From Candidatus Accumulibacter similis (GTDB lineage Bacteria; Pseudomonadota; Gammaproteobacteria; Burkholderiales; Rhodocyclaceae): 64,000 nucleotides of DNA. Location of the stretch: positions 1,798,001-1,862,000 of the forward strand of contig CP054595.1 of assembly GCA_013347225.1 (NCBI GenBank), given 5' to 3'. The notes beneath the pieces were generated by a model. It was given only the letters and a program-made list of their open reading frames with translations. It made no database searches and was not told where the DNA came from. Made by a program: the position numbers and the translations under genes. Below are positions 46,619 through 56,034 of this stretch, in pieces (position 1 is the stretch's first letter; every line of letters begins with the position of its first letter).

Positions 46619-48253
46619 ATGCCTTCGATCCTGCGTGGCATCGCCGCGCTTATTGTCGCCATGCTCCTGCTGTTTGCCGCACAGGTGCGAGCCGCCGACC
46701 CTGCGAAGTTCACCGTCGAGCAACTTGACCAGATGCTGGCGCCCATCGCCCTCTTTCCCGATGCGTTGCTGGCGCAGGTGCTGATGGCGACCACCTACCC
46801 GAAGGATGTCGCCGAAGCCGTCCAATGGGCGCTCGCCAACCGCAGCCTGAAGGGCGACGATGCGGTCAAGGCGGTGCAGGACAAGCCCTGGGACCCCAGC
46901 GTGCAGTCGCTGGTCGCCTTCCCGCAGGTGCTCGCCATGCTCGGCGAAAAGCCCGAGTGGGTGAACGACCTCGGCGACGCCTTCCTCGGCCAGCCGAAGG
47001 AGGTCATGGACTCGGTGCAATTCCTTCGCGCCAGGGCCAAGGATGTCGGCAACCTGAGCAGCAACGAACAGCAGATCGTCACCGTCGAGGCGGCGCCACC
47101 GCGGCCCCAGGCGATCGTGGCCAATGCGCCGCCACCGCCGGCGCAGATCATCACCATCGCCCCGGCCAACCCGCAGGTCGTCTTCGTTCCCATCTACAAC
47201 CCGGTTCACGTCTTCGGCCCGTGGTGGCACCCGCTGTTCCCCCCCTTCTTCTTCCCGCCGCCGCCGGTCTGGGGATTCGGCTGGAACCCGGTCGCCACGG
47301 CCATCTGGTGGGGGGTCGGCATCGGCGTCGCCAATGCGCTGTGGGGCGGCGTCAACTGGGGCCGGCGCGACGTCAACATCAACGTCAATCGCTGGAACAA
47401 CATCAACGTCAATAACCGCATCACGTCCAACGACCGGAACGTGAACTGGAACCACAACCCCGGCAACCGGCGGGGCATCCCTTATCGGGATGCAGCGACA
47501 CGCGATCGCTTGCAGCAGACCCGAATCGGCGAACGCGGCGGACGTCAGGACTATCGCGGGCGTGAGGACCAGCGTGCGCAGGCGCGCGCGGCACTGGGCG
47601 ATCGCATCGGTGCCGAGAACCTGGATCGCAATGCGCTGCGTGACATCGACCGCAGCCAGATCCCGCAGCGGCCGGCGGCCGGGTCCGGCACGGGCGCGCG
47701 CGACCGCGCGGCCGGCATCGATCGCGGGCAGTTGCAGGAGCGGGCAGCCGGCATCGACCGCAGCCGGGTCCAGGACCGTGCCGCCAACATCGACCGCAGC
47801 CAGGTTCAGGACCGCGCGGGAAACATCGACCGCAGCCAGCTGCAGGATCGGGCCGCCAACAGGGATCGCACGCAGGCCCAGGGTCGCGCGAGCAACATCG
47901 ACCGCAGCCAGGTTCGGGATCGGGCAGCGAATGTCGATCGCAGCCAGGCCCGTGACCGCGCAGCCAACATCGATCGCGGTCAGGTCCAGAACCGGGCAGC
48001 CAACATTGATCGCGGTCAGGTGCCGAGTCGCAGCGACAGCGCCGCGCGAACCAATCGCGACAACGCCTTGCGCGGCGCGAACGACGGTCGCCAGACGCGA
48101 CAGCAGATCGACCGTGGCAACGCCAGCCAGGCCGCCCAGCGCCAAGCTGCGCAGCGCCAGGGCGCCCAGCGCCAGGGCGCCGGCAACCGGCAAGGCCACA
48201 TCGCCCGCCCGGCGGGCGGTGGCGGCGCCGCCGCCCAGCGGCTGCGCAATTGA
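46619..48253 (+). CDS. DUF3300 exported protein with 12-residue tandem repeats
   Basis: Exported protein of 544 residues. It has a signal peptide (LRGIAALIVAMLLLFAAQ, cleavage near VRAAD), then a DUF3300 domain (about 25-240) with LDQMLAPIALFPDALLAQVL, MATTYPKDVAEAVQW, KPWDPSVQSLVAFPQVL and the aromatic VFVPIYNPVHVFGPWWHP, followed by a Asn-rich strand (VNINVNRWNNINVNN). The C-terminal ~200 residues are low complexity with nine 12-residue repeats of the form RAANIDRSQVQD, and end in Gln/Ala-rich sequence. Function is unknown; it is regularly followed by a DUF2950 gene, as here. GTGGAGGGG lies about 9 nt before the ATG. Confidence 0.9.
   Translation: MPSILRGIAALIVAMLLLFAAQVRAADPAKFTVEQLDQMLAPIALFPDALLAQVLMATTYPKDVAEAVQWALANRSLKGDDAVKAVQDKPWDPSVQSLVAFPQVLAMLGEKPEWVNDLGDAFLGQPKEVMDSVQFLRARAKDVGNLSSNEQQIVTVEAAPPRPQAIVANAPPPPAQIITIAPANPQVVFVPIYNPVHVFGPWWHPLFPPFFFPPPPVWGFGWNPVATAIWWGVGIGVANALWGGVNWGRRDVNINVNRWNNINVNNRITSNDRNVNWNHNPGNRRGIPYRDAATRDRLQQTRIGERGGRQDYRGREDQRAQARAALGDRIGAENLDRNALRDIDRSQIPQRPAAGSGTGARDRAAGIDRGQLQERAAGIDRSRVQDRAANIDRSQVQDRAGNIDRSQLQDRAANRDRTQAQGRASNIDRSQVRDRAANVDRSQARDRAANIDRGQVQNRAANIDRGQVPSRSDSAARTNRDNALRGANDGRQTRQQIDRGNASQAAQRQAAQRQGAQRQGAGNRQGHIARPAGGGGAAAQRLRN
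47705..48028 (+). repeat. 36-bp tandem repeat, nine units, inside DUF3300 gene
   Basis: Nine consecutive 36-bp units, each coding for a variant of RAANIDRSQVQD. Arg1, Asp7 and Arg8 are nearly invariant; positions 4, 9 and 10-12 vary (Gly/Asn, Ser/Gly/Thr, and Val/Leu/Ala). Divergence between units is moderate, so it is an old array kept under selection, not a recent slippage. Confidence 0.9.
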
Positions 48254-48282
48254 TCGGGACGGGCCCGATGATGGGAGATCGC

Positions 48283-49173
48283 ATGATGAAGAATCGCTGG
48301 TGGCCGGGGATCCCCGCGCTGCTGTGTGCGCTGGCGCTGTCGGGGCAGGTAGCCGCTGCCGGTGTGCAAAGGACGTTTGCCTCGCCGGAACTGGCGGTGA
48401 CGGCGCTGGTGGATGGCGTGGCGCGCAACGACGGGGCCGAGGTGCGCTCCATTCTCGGGATCCAGTCGGAAAAGCTGGTGCCGCTCGACAGCGTTTCCCT
48501 GGACGATCGCCTGGCCTTTCTCGCCGCCTGGGCGCAGGGTCATCGCATCCTGGAGGATGGCGACAAGGGGGCTCGCCTCGAGCTCAGCACCGGCTGGACC
48601 CTGCCGATCCCCCTGGTACGCACCAGTCAGGGCTGGGTTTTCGACACCCAGGCCGGCAAGGCCGAAGTGCGCCTTCGCCGCATCGGCCGCAACGAACTGT
48701 CGGCGATAGAGACGATGCGCGCCTACGTCGAGGCGCAGCAGGAATATGCCGAGCAGGACCGCAACGGTGACGGCATCCGCGAGTTTGCCCAGAAAATCCT
48801 GAGCTCGCCGGGCAGGCAGGACGGCCTCTACTGGCCGACTGCAGACGGCGAGCCGGAAAGCCCGTTGGGTCCGCTGCTCGAGACCAGTGACCTGAAGGAC
48901 GGCTACCACGGCTACCGCTTCAGGATTCTCAAGGCACAGGGCAAGGCGGCGCCGGGCGGTGCGCGCAGCTATGTGAAGGACGGGCGCATGACCGAGGGTT
49001 TCGCGCTGGTCGGCTGGCCGGCCCGCTACAACGAGACGGGCTTGATGACCTTCATCGTCAATCAGGACGGCGTCGTTTACCAGAAGTACCTGGGTCCCGA
49101 TACCGCCGCCATTGCTGGCGCGATGACGCGCTTCGACCCCGACGCTTCGTGGGCAGCACTGCCCGCGCGCTGA
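48283..49173 (+). CDS. DUF2950 family exported protein
   Basis: Protein of about 296 residues with a signal peptide (GIPALLCALALSGQVAA) and the DUF2950 fold: TFASPELAVTALVDGVARND, LSTGWTLPIPLVRTSQGWVF, RNELSAIETMRAYVEAQQEY, and the C-terminal LVGWPARYNETGLMTFIVN with QDGVVYQKYLG. Function unknown; periplasmic or outer-membrane location is expected. GGGAG 6 nt upstream favours the ATG at 48283, though ATGs at 48268, 48271 and 48286 are in frame. It follows the DUF3300 gene by 29 nt and is surely co-transcribed. Confidence 0.92.
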   Translation: MMKNRWWPGIPALLCALALSGQVAAAGVQRTFASPELAVTALVDGVARNDGAEVRSILGIQSEKLVPLDSVSLDDRLAFLAAWAQGHRILEDGDKGARLELSTGWTLPIPLVRTSQGWVFDTQAGKAEVRLRRIGRNELSAIETMRAYVEAQQEYAEQDRNGDGIREFAQKILSSPGRQDGLYWPTADGEPESPLGPLLETSDLKDGYHGYRFRILKAQGKAAPGGARSYVKDGRMTEGFALVGWPARYNETGLMTFIVNQDGVVYQKYLGPDTAAIAGAMTRFDPDASWAALPAR

Positions 49174-49321
49174 GGCAGGGACAGGAGAGGAATCCGGCTG
49201 TTCCGGACGCCGCCACAGGCGAACGGGTCATCTTTTGGGCGTTTTCACGGGTTGACCGCGCGTCGCCGTACCGCGAGAGAGGTCTGTCCCGGGATGCGCG
49301 CACATGGCTTTGTCGGCGCCC

Positions 49322-49370
49322 GGATGACGCTCCGGCAGGTTGCCGTCGCTGCGCGGGATGGCGCGGAACG
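49322..49370 (-). repeat. ~48-bp fragment similar to cobB
   Basis: This stretch matches 42354-42402 inside cobB with only about five differences over 48 bp; both read, on the minus strand, as the CobB signature PRS-D-x-x-LPERH. It lies downstream of the pga relics with no further cobB similarity around, so it looks like a tiny displaced copy and not a gene. Confidence 0.5.
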
Positions 49371-49414
49371 AGCTGCTGCGGGCTCATGCACTCCCGGCGG
49401 TACCGTTCGACCTC

Positions 49415-49885
49415 TCATTCCTGGGCGTTGGTGACGCGGCCGCGAGGGCCGTGTTCGACGTAGAGAATCTGCGCCTTCTGCCATGCCGCAAGCTTCTGCG
49501 GGACTAGGGCGGCGCCGGTTGCGAGGCGGTCGAGGCCGACGGGCCGCCAGCGCTCGTCGGCGGTGCCGATGCGCGCCTTCAGCCTTGCGCGCAGCGCGCC
49601 GACGAGACACACGAGAACGGCGACGCCGACGACGTAGGGCATCACCTCCAGCAGTGCGAGAAACGTGGTGAGGCTGATCTGACTCGGGAAGACGATTTCC
49701 GGCAGGTCGTAGCCGAAATGCCGGCCGAGGGCGAAAAGAAAAGGGACCTACATGGCCAGCCAGAGAAGCCAGGCGCGCGAAGTGATGACGACAGCCGACA
49801 TCCGCCGCAGCGGGTGCGCCAGGTCGGGCCGCTCGATGATCAGCGGGAGGCGTCGGGCTTGATGCCGCGGTCGGGACTCGTCCAT
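49415..49885 (-). pseudogene. pgaD: pgaD, biofilm PNAG synthase accessory subunit, amber stop at codon 46
   Basis: A continuous PgaD-like frame of 157 codons starts at ATG 49885 (MDESRPRHQARRLPLIIERP), overlapping the pgaC end by 46 nt. It contains two hydrophobic helices (SAVVITSRAWLLWLAM and VMPYVVGVAVLVCLVG) and the conserved tail LAAWQKAQILYVEHGPRG. At 49748-49750 a TAG interrupts the first helix (WLAM*VPFLFALG), where a Trp would be natural (TGG to TAG). PgaD is a small inner-membrane subunit needed by the PgaC glycosyltransferase. With this stop it should be non-functional unless suppressed. Confidence 0.8.
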
Positions 49886-50790
49886 CGGGCGCGTTTCTCG
49901 CTGTCACGAAAAAGGATCTTCGGCACGGCCACCACCGAGGTGGCGGCCGTGATGGCCCAGTAGATGATCGGATACCAGATCATCCAGAAATAGTTCTTGA
50001 GCAGCCCCCGGTCGTAAGGCCGGTCGAGGACCAGGCTCGGCATGATCTGCAGCAGGCAGGTCGTTGCGATCAACAGTCCGGCCCACCCCAGCAGCAGGAT
50101 CGGCGCGCTTTGCAGGTCGATCCGGTAGACCAGCAGGTCGATGACACGGTAGGCGGCGAGCAGCGTGAACAGGTAGGCCCAGGTGATGCTCATTCCGTAT
50201 TCGACGCAGAGTGGCCACATTGCGGCGTTCTTCGGTGACAGCAGTTGCGGCGTGTAGTCGAGCAGCACCTGGGTGCCGCCCATCGACCAGCGCAGACGCT
50301 GCTTCCACAGCCCGCGCAGGGTTTCCGGCATGAGGATCCAGCACAGGGCGCGCGGCTCGAAGCGAACCTCCCAGCCGGCCAGTTGCAGCTTCCAGGAAAT
50401 GTCGACATCCTCGGTCAGCTTTTCCGGGCTCCAGTAGCCGACCTCGTGCAGCGCGCTGCGGCGGAAGGCGGCGATCACCCCGGCAACGGTGAAGATCAGT
50501 CCGACCGAGCGCTGGGCGCGCTTGATCAGACCGACGATCGACGAGAATTCACCGACCTGGATGCGGCCGAGCAGGGTCGACCGGTTGCGCACGCGCGGGT
50601 TGCCGGTGACGGCGGCGACGTCGGGCTCGTCGAAATGGCGCACCAGCCAGTTCAGCGCGCAGGGATCGAGGCGAGCATCGCCGTCGATGCCGCCGATCAT
50701 CCAGACGACCGACATCAGCACCGGGTAGAAAAAGACGTAGGCGAGGATGGCGCTCCAGAAATCGCCAAGCAGGACCGGCAGCGGGGTCAT
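49840..50790 (-). pseudogene. pgaC: pgaC, poly-beta-1,6-N-acetylglucosamine synthase with in-frame deletion
   Basis: Open frame of 316 codons; intact PgaC has about 410-450. The N-terminal membrane segment (VFFYPVLMSVVWMIGG) is joined directly to IDGDARLDPCALNWLVRHF near 50688. The missing ~110-130 residues are the first half of the GT2 glycosyltransferase fold, which binds UDP-GlcNAc and carries the first catalytic Asp. The later DxD (DGDA), VTGNPRVRNRSTLLGRIQ, TEDVDISWKLQ and QRLRWSMGG motifs and the C-terminal helices remain. It should be inactive. ATG overlaps the pgaB stop (ATGA). Confidence 0.82.
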
Positions 50791-52037
50791 GGCAGTTGCG
50801 GCTGCCAGCGCAGCGAGAGGGAAGGGAAGAGCGGCCCCATCAGGCTCTCCGGCAAGCCGCCGACGCCAAACTGGCGGAAGCCGTCGGCTTCACGGTGCCG
50901 CATGTGGCGGGCGATGGCTTCCGGCGGCAGCGAGGGGTCGAACTCGAAGAGGACATGCCGGGCCATTTCCGTGGGAACGGCGGCGATGTGGTTGAGCTGG
51001 TCGTCGGCGACCGGACGCAATGCGGTCGGGAACAGCGCCATCTCGCGCCCGTCGCGCTCGACTGCGGGCTTGACGAAGGCGATGTTCGGGCTCAGCGTCA
51101 GCAGGCGGTCGAGGGTCGGCGAGAGGCCGTCTTCTCCCGGCGGCCAGGTGCCGGGGTCGACCTCGACGCTGCGTGCCGGGTTGGCATCCCAGGTGACGCG
51201 CAGCATTTCGGCGAAGGCCTGCAGCGACTGGCTGTTCTCGATCAACTGGCGTTTCCCGACGGACTTCGTAGTGCCGGCATCGTTGAAGCCATCGACCAGC
51301 GTCAGGCCGATTGGCATGCCGAGGTCGCTGGCGACTTCCTGGGCGGCCTGGTTGCTGCGACCGTATGGCCAGACGATGATCCGCGGTGCCTTGCCGGTGT
51401 GCTGGCTGATGCTGTCGCGAAGATCATGGCGCAGGCGGGCGAGGTAGGCGGCATCGTCCTCGTAACGGCCGTTGGCGTACAGGCGGGTGATCGTCGCCGG
51501 GCGCGTGTTGCCCTGCGGGTTGGCGAGTATGCCGCGATGCAGGCCGTAGGAATGCGAGGCGACTTCGACCAGCCCGGAGGCCTGCATTTCACGAACCTGC
51601 TCCCAGCTCAGGAACTTGCTGCGCGCCGCCGCCTTGCCGTCGTAGTCGACCATCTGGCCTGCGGGGACGTCCATCCACTGGCCGACCAGGGCGATGACCG
51701 CCGCGTAGTTGAACAAGTTGAGCAGCGGAAAGATGCGCGTGTAGGCATCCTTGAAGCCCTCGTCGAAGGTCAGCAGGATGGCATTGCGCGGCAACGGCCG
51801 GCCGCCGGCGCGGGCGGCGAGGATCTGGTCGACGCTGGCCGGGTGCAAGTCGTTGGCCCGCATCCAGGCGAACTGCCGGGCCAGATCGCTGGCGCGGACA
51901 GCGGTCGGGGTCAGCGGCTCGTTGTCGGCAAGGACCTCGTGGTAGCTCAGCGCCATGAAGCGGGCGTCGGCGGCCGGCGCCGGCGCGGCCGCAAGCGCCA
52001 GCAGGACGCCGAGGAGGGTGCGGATCAGAAACGCCAT
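50787..52037 (-). pseudogene. pgaB: pgaB, PNAG N-deacetylase, C-terminal domain mostly deleted in frame
   Basis: Open frame of 416 codons against ~640-670 in intact PgaB. A signal peptide (MAFLIRTLLGVLLALAAAP) and the polysaccharide deacetylase domain are present, with ALSYHEVLAD, LLTFDEGFKDAYT (catalytic Asp/metal Asp), EVASHSYGLH and IVWPYGRSN. After DDQLNHIA (residue ~352, near 50981) the sequence jumps to VPTEMARHVLFEF, which belongs near the C-terminus. Roughly 230 residues of the GHL13-type glycoside hydrolase domain are missing. The deacetylase part could still fold. Confidence 0.78.
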
Positions 52038-53182
52038 AGCAGCACCAGATTGGCGAAAGTGCGGCCTTCGCGCGCGCCGTCGTAGGGGCGCAGCAGGCGG
52101 CCGATGCCGTAGCGCAGCGAGAGGTCGCGGTCGACTTCCGAGCGGTGGCCGTATTCGCTGGCCTAGATCGCCCCGGAACCGTAGAATTCCTGCCAGTAGG
52201 TGCCGCCGGTCAGCGCGAGACGCTGGCGCAGGGAATGGTCGTAGCTGCGCCAGCCGAGGTGCTCGACGGCTGCCGTCAACCACAGCGAACGATCGCTTTT
52301 CGGGTTGAAGTAATTGACGCTGGCATTGAGCGAGTTGCGCGAGGCGTCGGCGCCGAGCGTCGTCTCGAACGTCCACTTCGGGCCGCTCAGCCAGCGCTCG
52401 AACCACAAGGCGTTGACGCCGCTGCGCAGGTTGCCGTCGGAAGAATCGCTGTAGTACGCCGCGCCCCCGAGCTTGCGCGACTCGGGCTGGCGCCAGTCGA
52501 CGCCGAGGCTGACGCGGCTGGCGTGGATGCCGTCGGCGACGGCGCGCAGGGGGATCTGGTTGGTCACGCTCTCGCCGGCGCCGTAGACGGTCCAATGGTC
52601 GTCGGGCTTCCAGCGCACGGTGCCGGTGAAGCCGTCCTTGACCCCGCTGCCGCCGTTGACCTCGCCGGTCACCCGCCAGCCGAGATGGCGGCGGTCCGGA
52701 AGGCGGGCGGCGTAGCGGTCGATGTGTCCGGTGGCGGCGTCCGGCAGCTTGCCGGTGAAGAACCCGGCGGCGAGGGCGTCGGTTGCGGTCAGCGCGATGT
52801 CGAGGCGCACAAAGCGTTCCGGTCCGCGCAGGGTGTTGCGGTCGACGATGCCGTAGCGGATGTCGAGGGCGATGATGTCGCCCTCCATTGCCCGCCGATC
52901 GGCTTCGGAAAGCGGCGCATCGAGCTCGGCGGCCTGCGTGAAGAGGTCGAGGCGCATGGCGGCCACCCAGGCAGCCTTGCGCGCCTCGACGTCGTCCGGC
53001 TGGGCCCGGAGGATGGCGAGCTGGCGGCCCAGCTCCGGCGCCCAGTCCTCGCCGCCGACGCCTGCGGCCGGCGCCGGGGCGGAATGCCTGGCCTTTGGCG
53101 GCATGACCCACTCCTCGCCGGCGCCCGCCGTCAGCGTGGCAAGGGTGAGGCAAAGCGGCAAGGCGAGGCGCAAACGATTCAT
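52025..53182 (-). pseudogene. pgaA: pgaA, PNAG export porin, internal deletion and amber stop
   Basis: The frame runs 385 codons from ATG 53182 to TGA 52025, with an in-frame TAG at 52163-52165 (codon 340, after FYGSGAI). Intact PgaA is ~800 residues. The N-terminus has a signal peptide and the first helical repeat (ILRAQPDDVEARKAAWVAAM; LSEADRRAMEGDIIALDIRY). Near residues 150-165 it jumps to the outer-membrane barrel (HLGWRVTGEVNGGSG to YGIGRLLRPYDGA). Most of the TPR domain, some 350-400 residues, is missing. The reading frame survives the deletion. First gene of pgaABCD; its end overlaps pgaB. Confidence 0.78.
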
Positions 53183-53280
53183 GGCGACGGATTGTGGCGT
53201 TTTCGGGGCAAGGCGTCGGCGCTCCGGCGACCGTTGCGGACCGCGCCTGCCAGAGTCGCTGGGTAGCAGTTGCCCTGGCG

Positions 53281-53660
53281 TCAGGACGGTAGCCGTTGGC
53301 GCGGACCGCCGGAAAGGCGAGCGCGCGCGGCATCGCAGGTGAGCACGACAGGCGAGACTTTCATGCCGAGCGCGGCTTCTGCACCGTGCAGCGGGATCGC
53401 CGGTTCGGACGGGCGCGCGTCGCCGACGGGCAGCGGGTCGACTTCGCCGTCGGCGGTGCTCTCCCCGCGCCACCGAGCCATGGACGGCCGCGTACCGGAT
53501 ACGATCGGCCAGCGCCGCGATGAAACCGCGCAGTTGCTGATCCATGCCGAACGACTTGGCAACAAGGCCGACCAGCTCGTGACGGACGGCGGCGTCCGGA
53601 TTCGCACGGTGGAACACCAGGTTGCCGCGCTGCTCGCGCAGGATGAGGATAGTGACAGTC
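53281..53660 (-). pseudogene. HTH-nucleotidyltransferase (MNT-like) gene relic with frameshift
   Basis: On the minus strand one frame gives REQRGNLVFHRANPDAAVRH, ELVGLVAKSFGMDQQLRG and ADRIRYAAVHGSVARGE, the usual linker and nucleotidyltransferase motif GSxARGE. The next frame continues with STADGEVDPLPVGDARPSEP and AIPLHGAEAALGMKVSPVVL, where SDVDLLVVG is expected. A single-base deletion near 53465 explains the switch. The N-terminal winged helix that usually precedes is not intact. Intact relatives are ArsR-type regulators with a C-terminal nucleotidyltransferase. Confidence 0.65.
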
Positions 53661-53816
53661 ACCCGTTCCTGCCATCCCGGGCGCGGCCAGTCCAGGCCGG
53701 AGCGCCCGATGCTCCATCGGGCGTTCATCGATCCAGGCGCAGGCGGACCAGCGGCGCCTGCGGCTATACTCCAGCGAATCCTGCGCGCCCTGCCGTATCC
53801 GACACGCCTGCCGACC

Positions 53817-54668
53817 ATGCCAGCACAGCCCCTCCGCGTCCTTGTCACCTGCGCCCTGGTCCTTGGGCTGGCGCACCCCGTCCGTTCCGCCAGGAACTAC
53901 GGCGACGAGGAATTCCGCCTCGAACACGGGCACGACGGCAAGGATGTCTTCTGGGCGCCGACGCCGGATGCCATGGTGACGCTGATGCTGCAGACGGCAA
54001 AGGTGACGCCGGCGGACATCGTCCATGACCTCGGCGCCGGCGACGGGCGGATTCCGATCGCCGCGGCACGTGCGTTCGGTGCCCGTGCGGTCGGCATCGA
54101 ATACTCGCCGGAGATCGCCGCGCTGGCGCGGCGCAACGTCAAGCGCGCCGGGCTCGAGGGGCGGGTGGCGATCGTTGTCGGCGACATCTTCGTCGAGGAT
54201 TTTTCCGCGGCGACGGTGGTGACGATGTTCCTGACACCTGTCCTCAACCACAAGCTGCGGCCGCTGCTGCTGCAGATGAAGCCGGGTACGCGCATCGTCT
54301 CGCACGCCTTCGACATGGGCGACTGGCAACCCGACGCGAAGATCGCGACGGAGAACGCAGAGGGCTTCTTCTGGATCGTTCCGGCGCAGGTGGCGGGCGA
54401 CTGGTCGTTGCGCCTGCCGGGCGAGGCCGCGCCGACCCGCCTGCAATTGCAGCAGGCCTACCAGCAGGTCTCCGGCACCCTGACGCTCGGCGAGCGGAGC
54501 GTTGCCGTCGCGGGCCGGCTCGCTGGTGCCACGCTGCATTTCGACTACGCCCGGCCGGACGGCACGACGGCAACCGTCACCGCCACCGCTACCGCCGACG
54601 GCCGGCGCCTCGTCGGCCAGCAGAAGCACCCGCAGGCCCCCGGCAGCGTGCGCGGCGAGCGCCGCTGA
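53817..54668 (+). CDS. Exported class I SAM-dependent methyltransferase
   Basis: Protein of 283 residues with an N-terminal signal peptide or anchor (PLRVLVTCALVLGLAHPV). The methyltransferase core (about 45-190) shows VFWAPTPDAMVTLMLQ, motif I VHDLGAGDGRIPIAAARAF, VGIEYSPEIAALARRN and VVTMFLTPVLNHKLRPLLL. The region SHAFDMGDWQPD matches the family related to ATP-synthase-c lysine methyltransferases. A C-terminal beta-rich domain (~190-283) is less common. A periplasmic location would be surprising for a SAM enzyme; the signal may be an anchor facing the cytosol. The start at 53817 gives the hydrophobic N-terminus. Confidence 0.88.
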   Translation: MPAQPLRVLVTCALVLGLAHPVRSARNYGDEEFRLEHGHDGKDVFWAPTPDAMVTLMLQTAKVTPADIVHDLGAGDGRIPIAAARAFGARAVGIEYSPEIAALARRNVKRAGLEGRVAIVVGDIFVEDFSAATVVTMFLTPVLNHKLRPLLLQMKPGTRIVSHAFDMGDWQPDAKIATENAEGFFWIVPAQVAGDWSLRLPGEAAPTRLQLQQAYQQVSGTLTLGERSVAVAGRLAGATLHFDYARPDGTTATVTATATADGRRLVGQQKHPQAPGSVRGERR

Positions 54669-54678
54669 GGCTACCGCC

Positions 54679-56034
54679 ATGGACGCCCGCACCGACGATC
54701 CCCGCCACTTGCTGCACACGACGGGTGCGGTCGCCATCGTCGTCGGCATCGTCGTCGGTGCCGGCATCTTCAAGACGCCGGCCATGGTCGCCGGCATCAC
54801 GCAGGACCACGGCTGGCTGATCGCCGTCTGGCTGGCCGGCGCGCTCGTCTCGCTCGCCGGCGCGCTGTGCTATGCCGAACTGTGCGCGGCACACCCGCAT
54901 GCCGGCGGCGAGTACCACTTCCTCAGCCGCGCCTGGGGCAAGCGCCTCGCTTTCCTCTACGCATGGTCGAAGGCGATGGTGATCAACACCGGCTCGATCG
55001 CCCTGCTCGCCTACGCCTTCGGTGACTACATGACGCGCGTCGTCGATCTCGGCGCGCATTCTTCGGCGCTCTGGGCGGTGGCCATCATCATCGTGCTCAC
55101 CGGCACCAACATCCTCGGGCTGACCATCGCCGCCCGCCTGCAGACGGCGATGGTGCTGCTGCTCGTCGGCGGGCTGGCGGCCGTCGTCGTCGCCGGCTTC
55201 GCCGCGCCAGCCGCTGGGCTGACATCGCATCCGGCGCCGACCTGGTTCGCCAGCACACCGTCGGCCGGCATGCTCGGGCTGGCGATGGTCTTCGTGCTGC
55301 TCACCTTCGGCGGCTGGAACGAGGCAGCCTACCTCTCTGCCGAGGTACGTGGCGGTCCACGCGCCGTCGTCCGCGTCCTGATGCTCAGCCTGAGCCTCAT
55401 CACGGCCCTCTACCTGCTCGCCAATCTCGCGTTGCTGCACGCCCTCGGCCTTGCCGGACTGGCCACCAGCAAGGCCGCCGGCGCCGAGGTGCTCGGCCGG
55501 CATTTCGGCGCCTGGGGCGAGCGCCTGCTCGGCGTGCTCGTCGCGCTTGCCGCCCTGACCAGCATCCATTCGACGATGATCGTCGGCGCCCGCAGCAACT
55601 ATGCGCTCGGTCGCGACTGGGCGCCGCTGCGTCACCTCGGCCGCTGGCAGGCCGGACGGGGCACGCCGGTGAACGGCCATGTCGTGCAGATGGCCATCAG
55701 CCTCGCGCTGGTCGTCTTCGGCGCCTTCCAGGCCGATGGCTTCGAGGCGATGGTGGAGTTCACGGCGCCGGTCTTCTGGACCTTCCTGTTCATGGTCGGG
55801 CTGGCCGTCTTCCGGCTGCGCCGGCGCCACCCCGGCGTTGCGCGCCCGTTCCGCGTGCCGCTCTACCCGCTGACGCCGCTGCTGTTCTGCGCCGCCTGCG
55901 CCTGGCTGGCATGGTCGAGCGTCAGCTACGCCGCGAGCAGGGCGGCGGTGCACGTATCGCTCCTGGTGATGCTGGCCGGTCTCGTCGTCCTCGGCGGGCT
56001 GCTGCTGCACGAGCGCCTCGCCCGCCACCCCTGA
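54679..56034 (+). CDS. APC-family amino acid permease
   Basis: Twelve-helix inner-membrane transporter of 451 residues of the APC superfamily. The first helix with IVVGIVVGAGIFKTPAMVAG carries the substrate-binding GAGIF motif. ALCYAELCAAHPHAGGEYHF is the family signature of helix 3, and FVLLTFGGWNEAAYLSAEV is in helix 6. Substrate is likely an amino acid or amine; the subgroup cannot be read with certainty. It starts 10 nt after the methyltransferase stop and probably shares its message. Confidence 0.9.
   Translation: MDARTDDPRHLLHTTGAVAIVVGIVVGAGIFKTPAMVAGITQDHGWLIAVWLAGALVSLAGALCYAELCAAHPHAGGEYHFLSRAWGKRLAFLYAWSKAMVINTGSIALLAYAFGDYMTRVVDLGAHSSALWAVAIIIVLTGTNILGLTIAARLQTAMVLLLVGGLAAVVVAGFAAPAAGLTSHPAPTWFASTPSAGMLGLAMVFVLLTFGGWNEAAYLSAEVRGGPRAVVRVLMLSLSLITALYLLANLALLHALGLAGLATSKAAGAEVLGRHFGAWGERLLGVLVALAALTSIHSTMIVGARSNYALGRDWAPLRHLGRWQAGRGTPVNGHVVQMAISLALVVFGAFQADGFEAMVEFTAPVFWTFLFMVGLAVFRLRRRHPGVARPFRVPLYPLTPLLFCAACAWLAWSSVSYAASRAAVHVSLLVMLAGLVVLGGLLLHERLARHP

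Noticed and set aside
47705-48028. CRISPR array
   Set aside because: Regular 36-bp spacing is suggestive, but units are contiguous without spacers and lie in frame inside a coding sequence.
46517-48199. A 560-codon minus-strand frame with Ile-Asp-Val-Gly-like repeats
   Set aside because: It is the mirror of the 36-bp coding repeats of the DUF3300 gene; the plus strand has signal peptide, domain and ribosome site.
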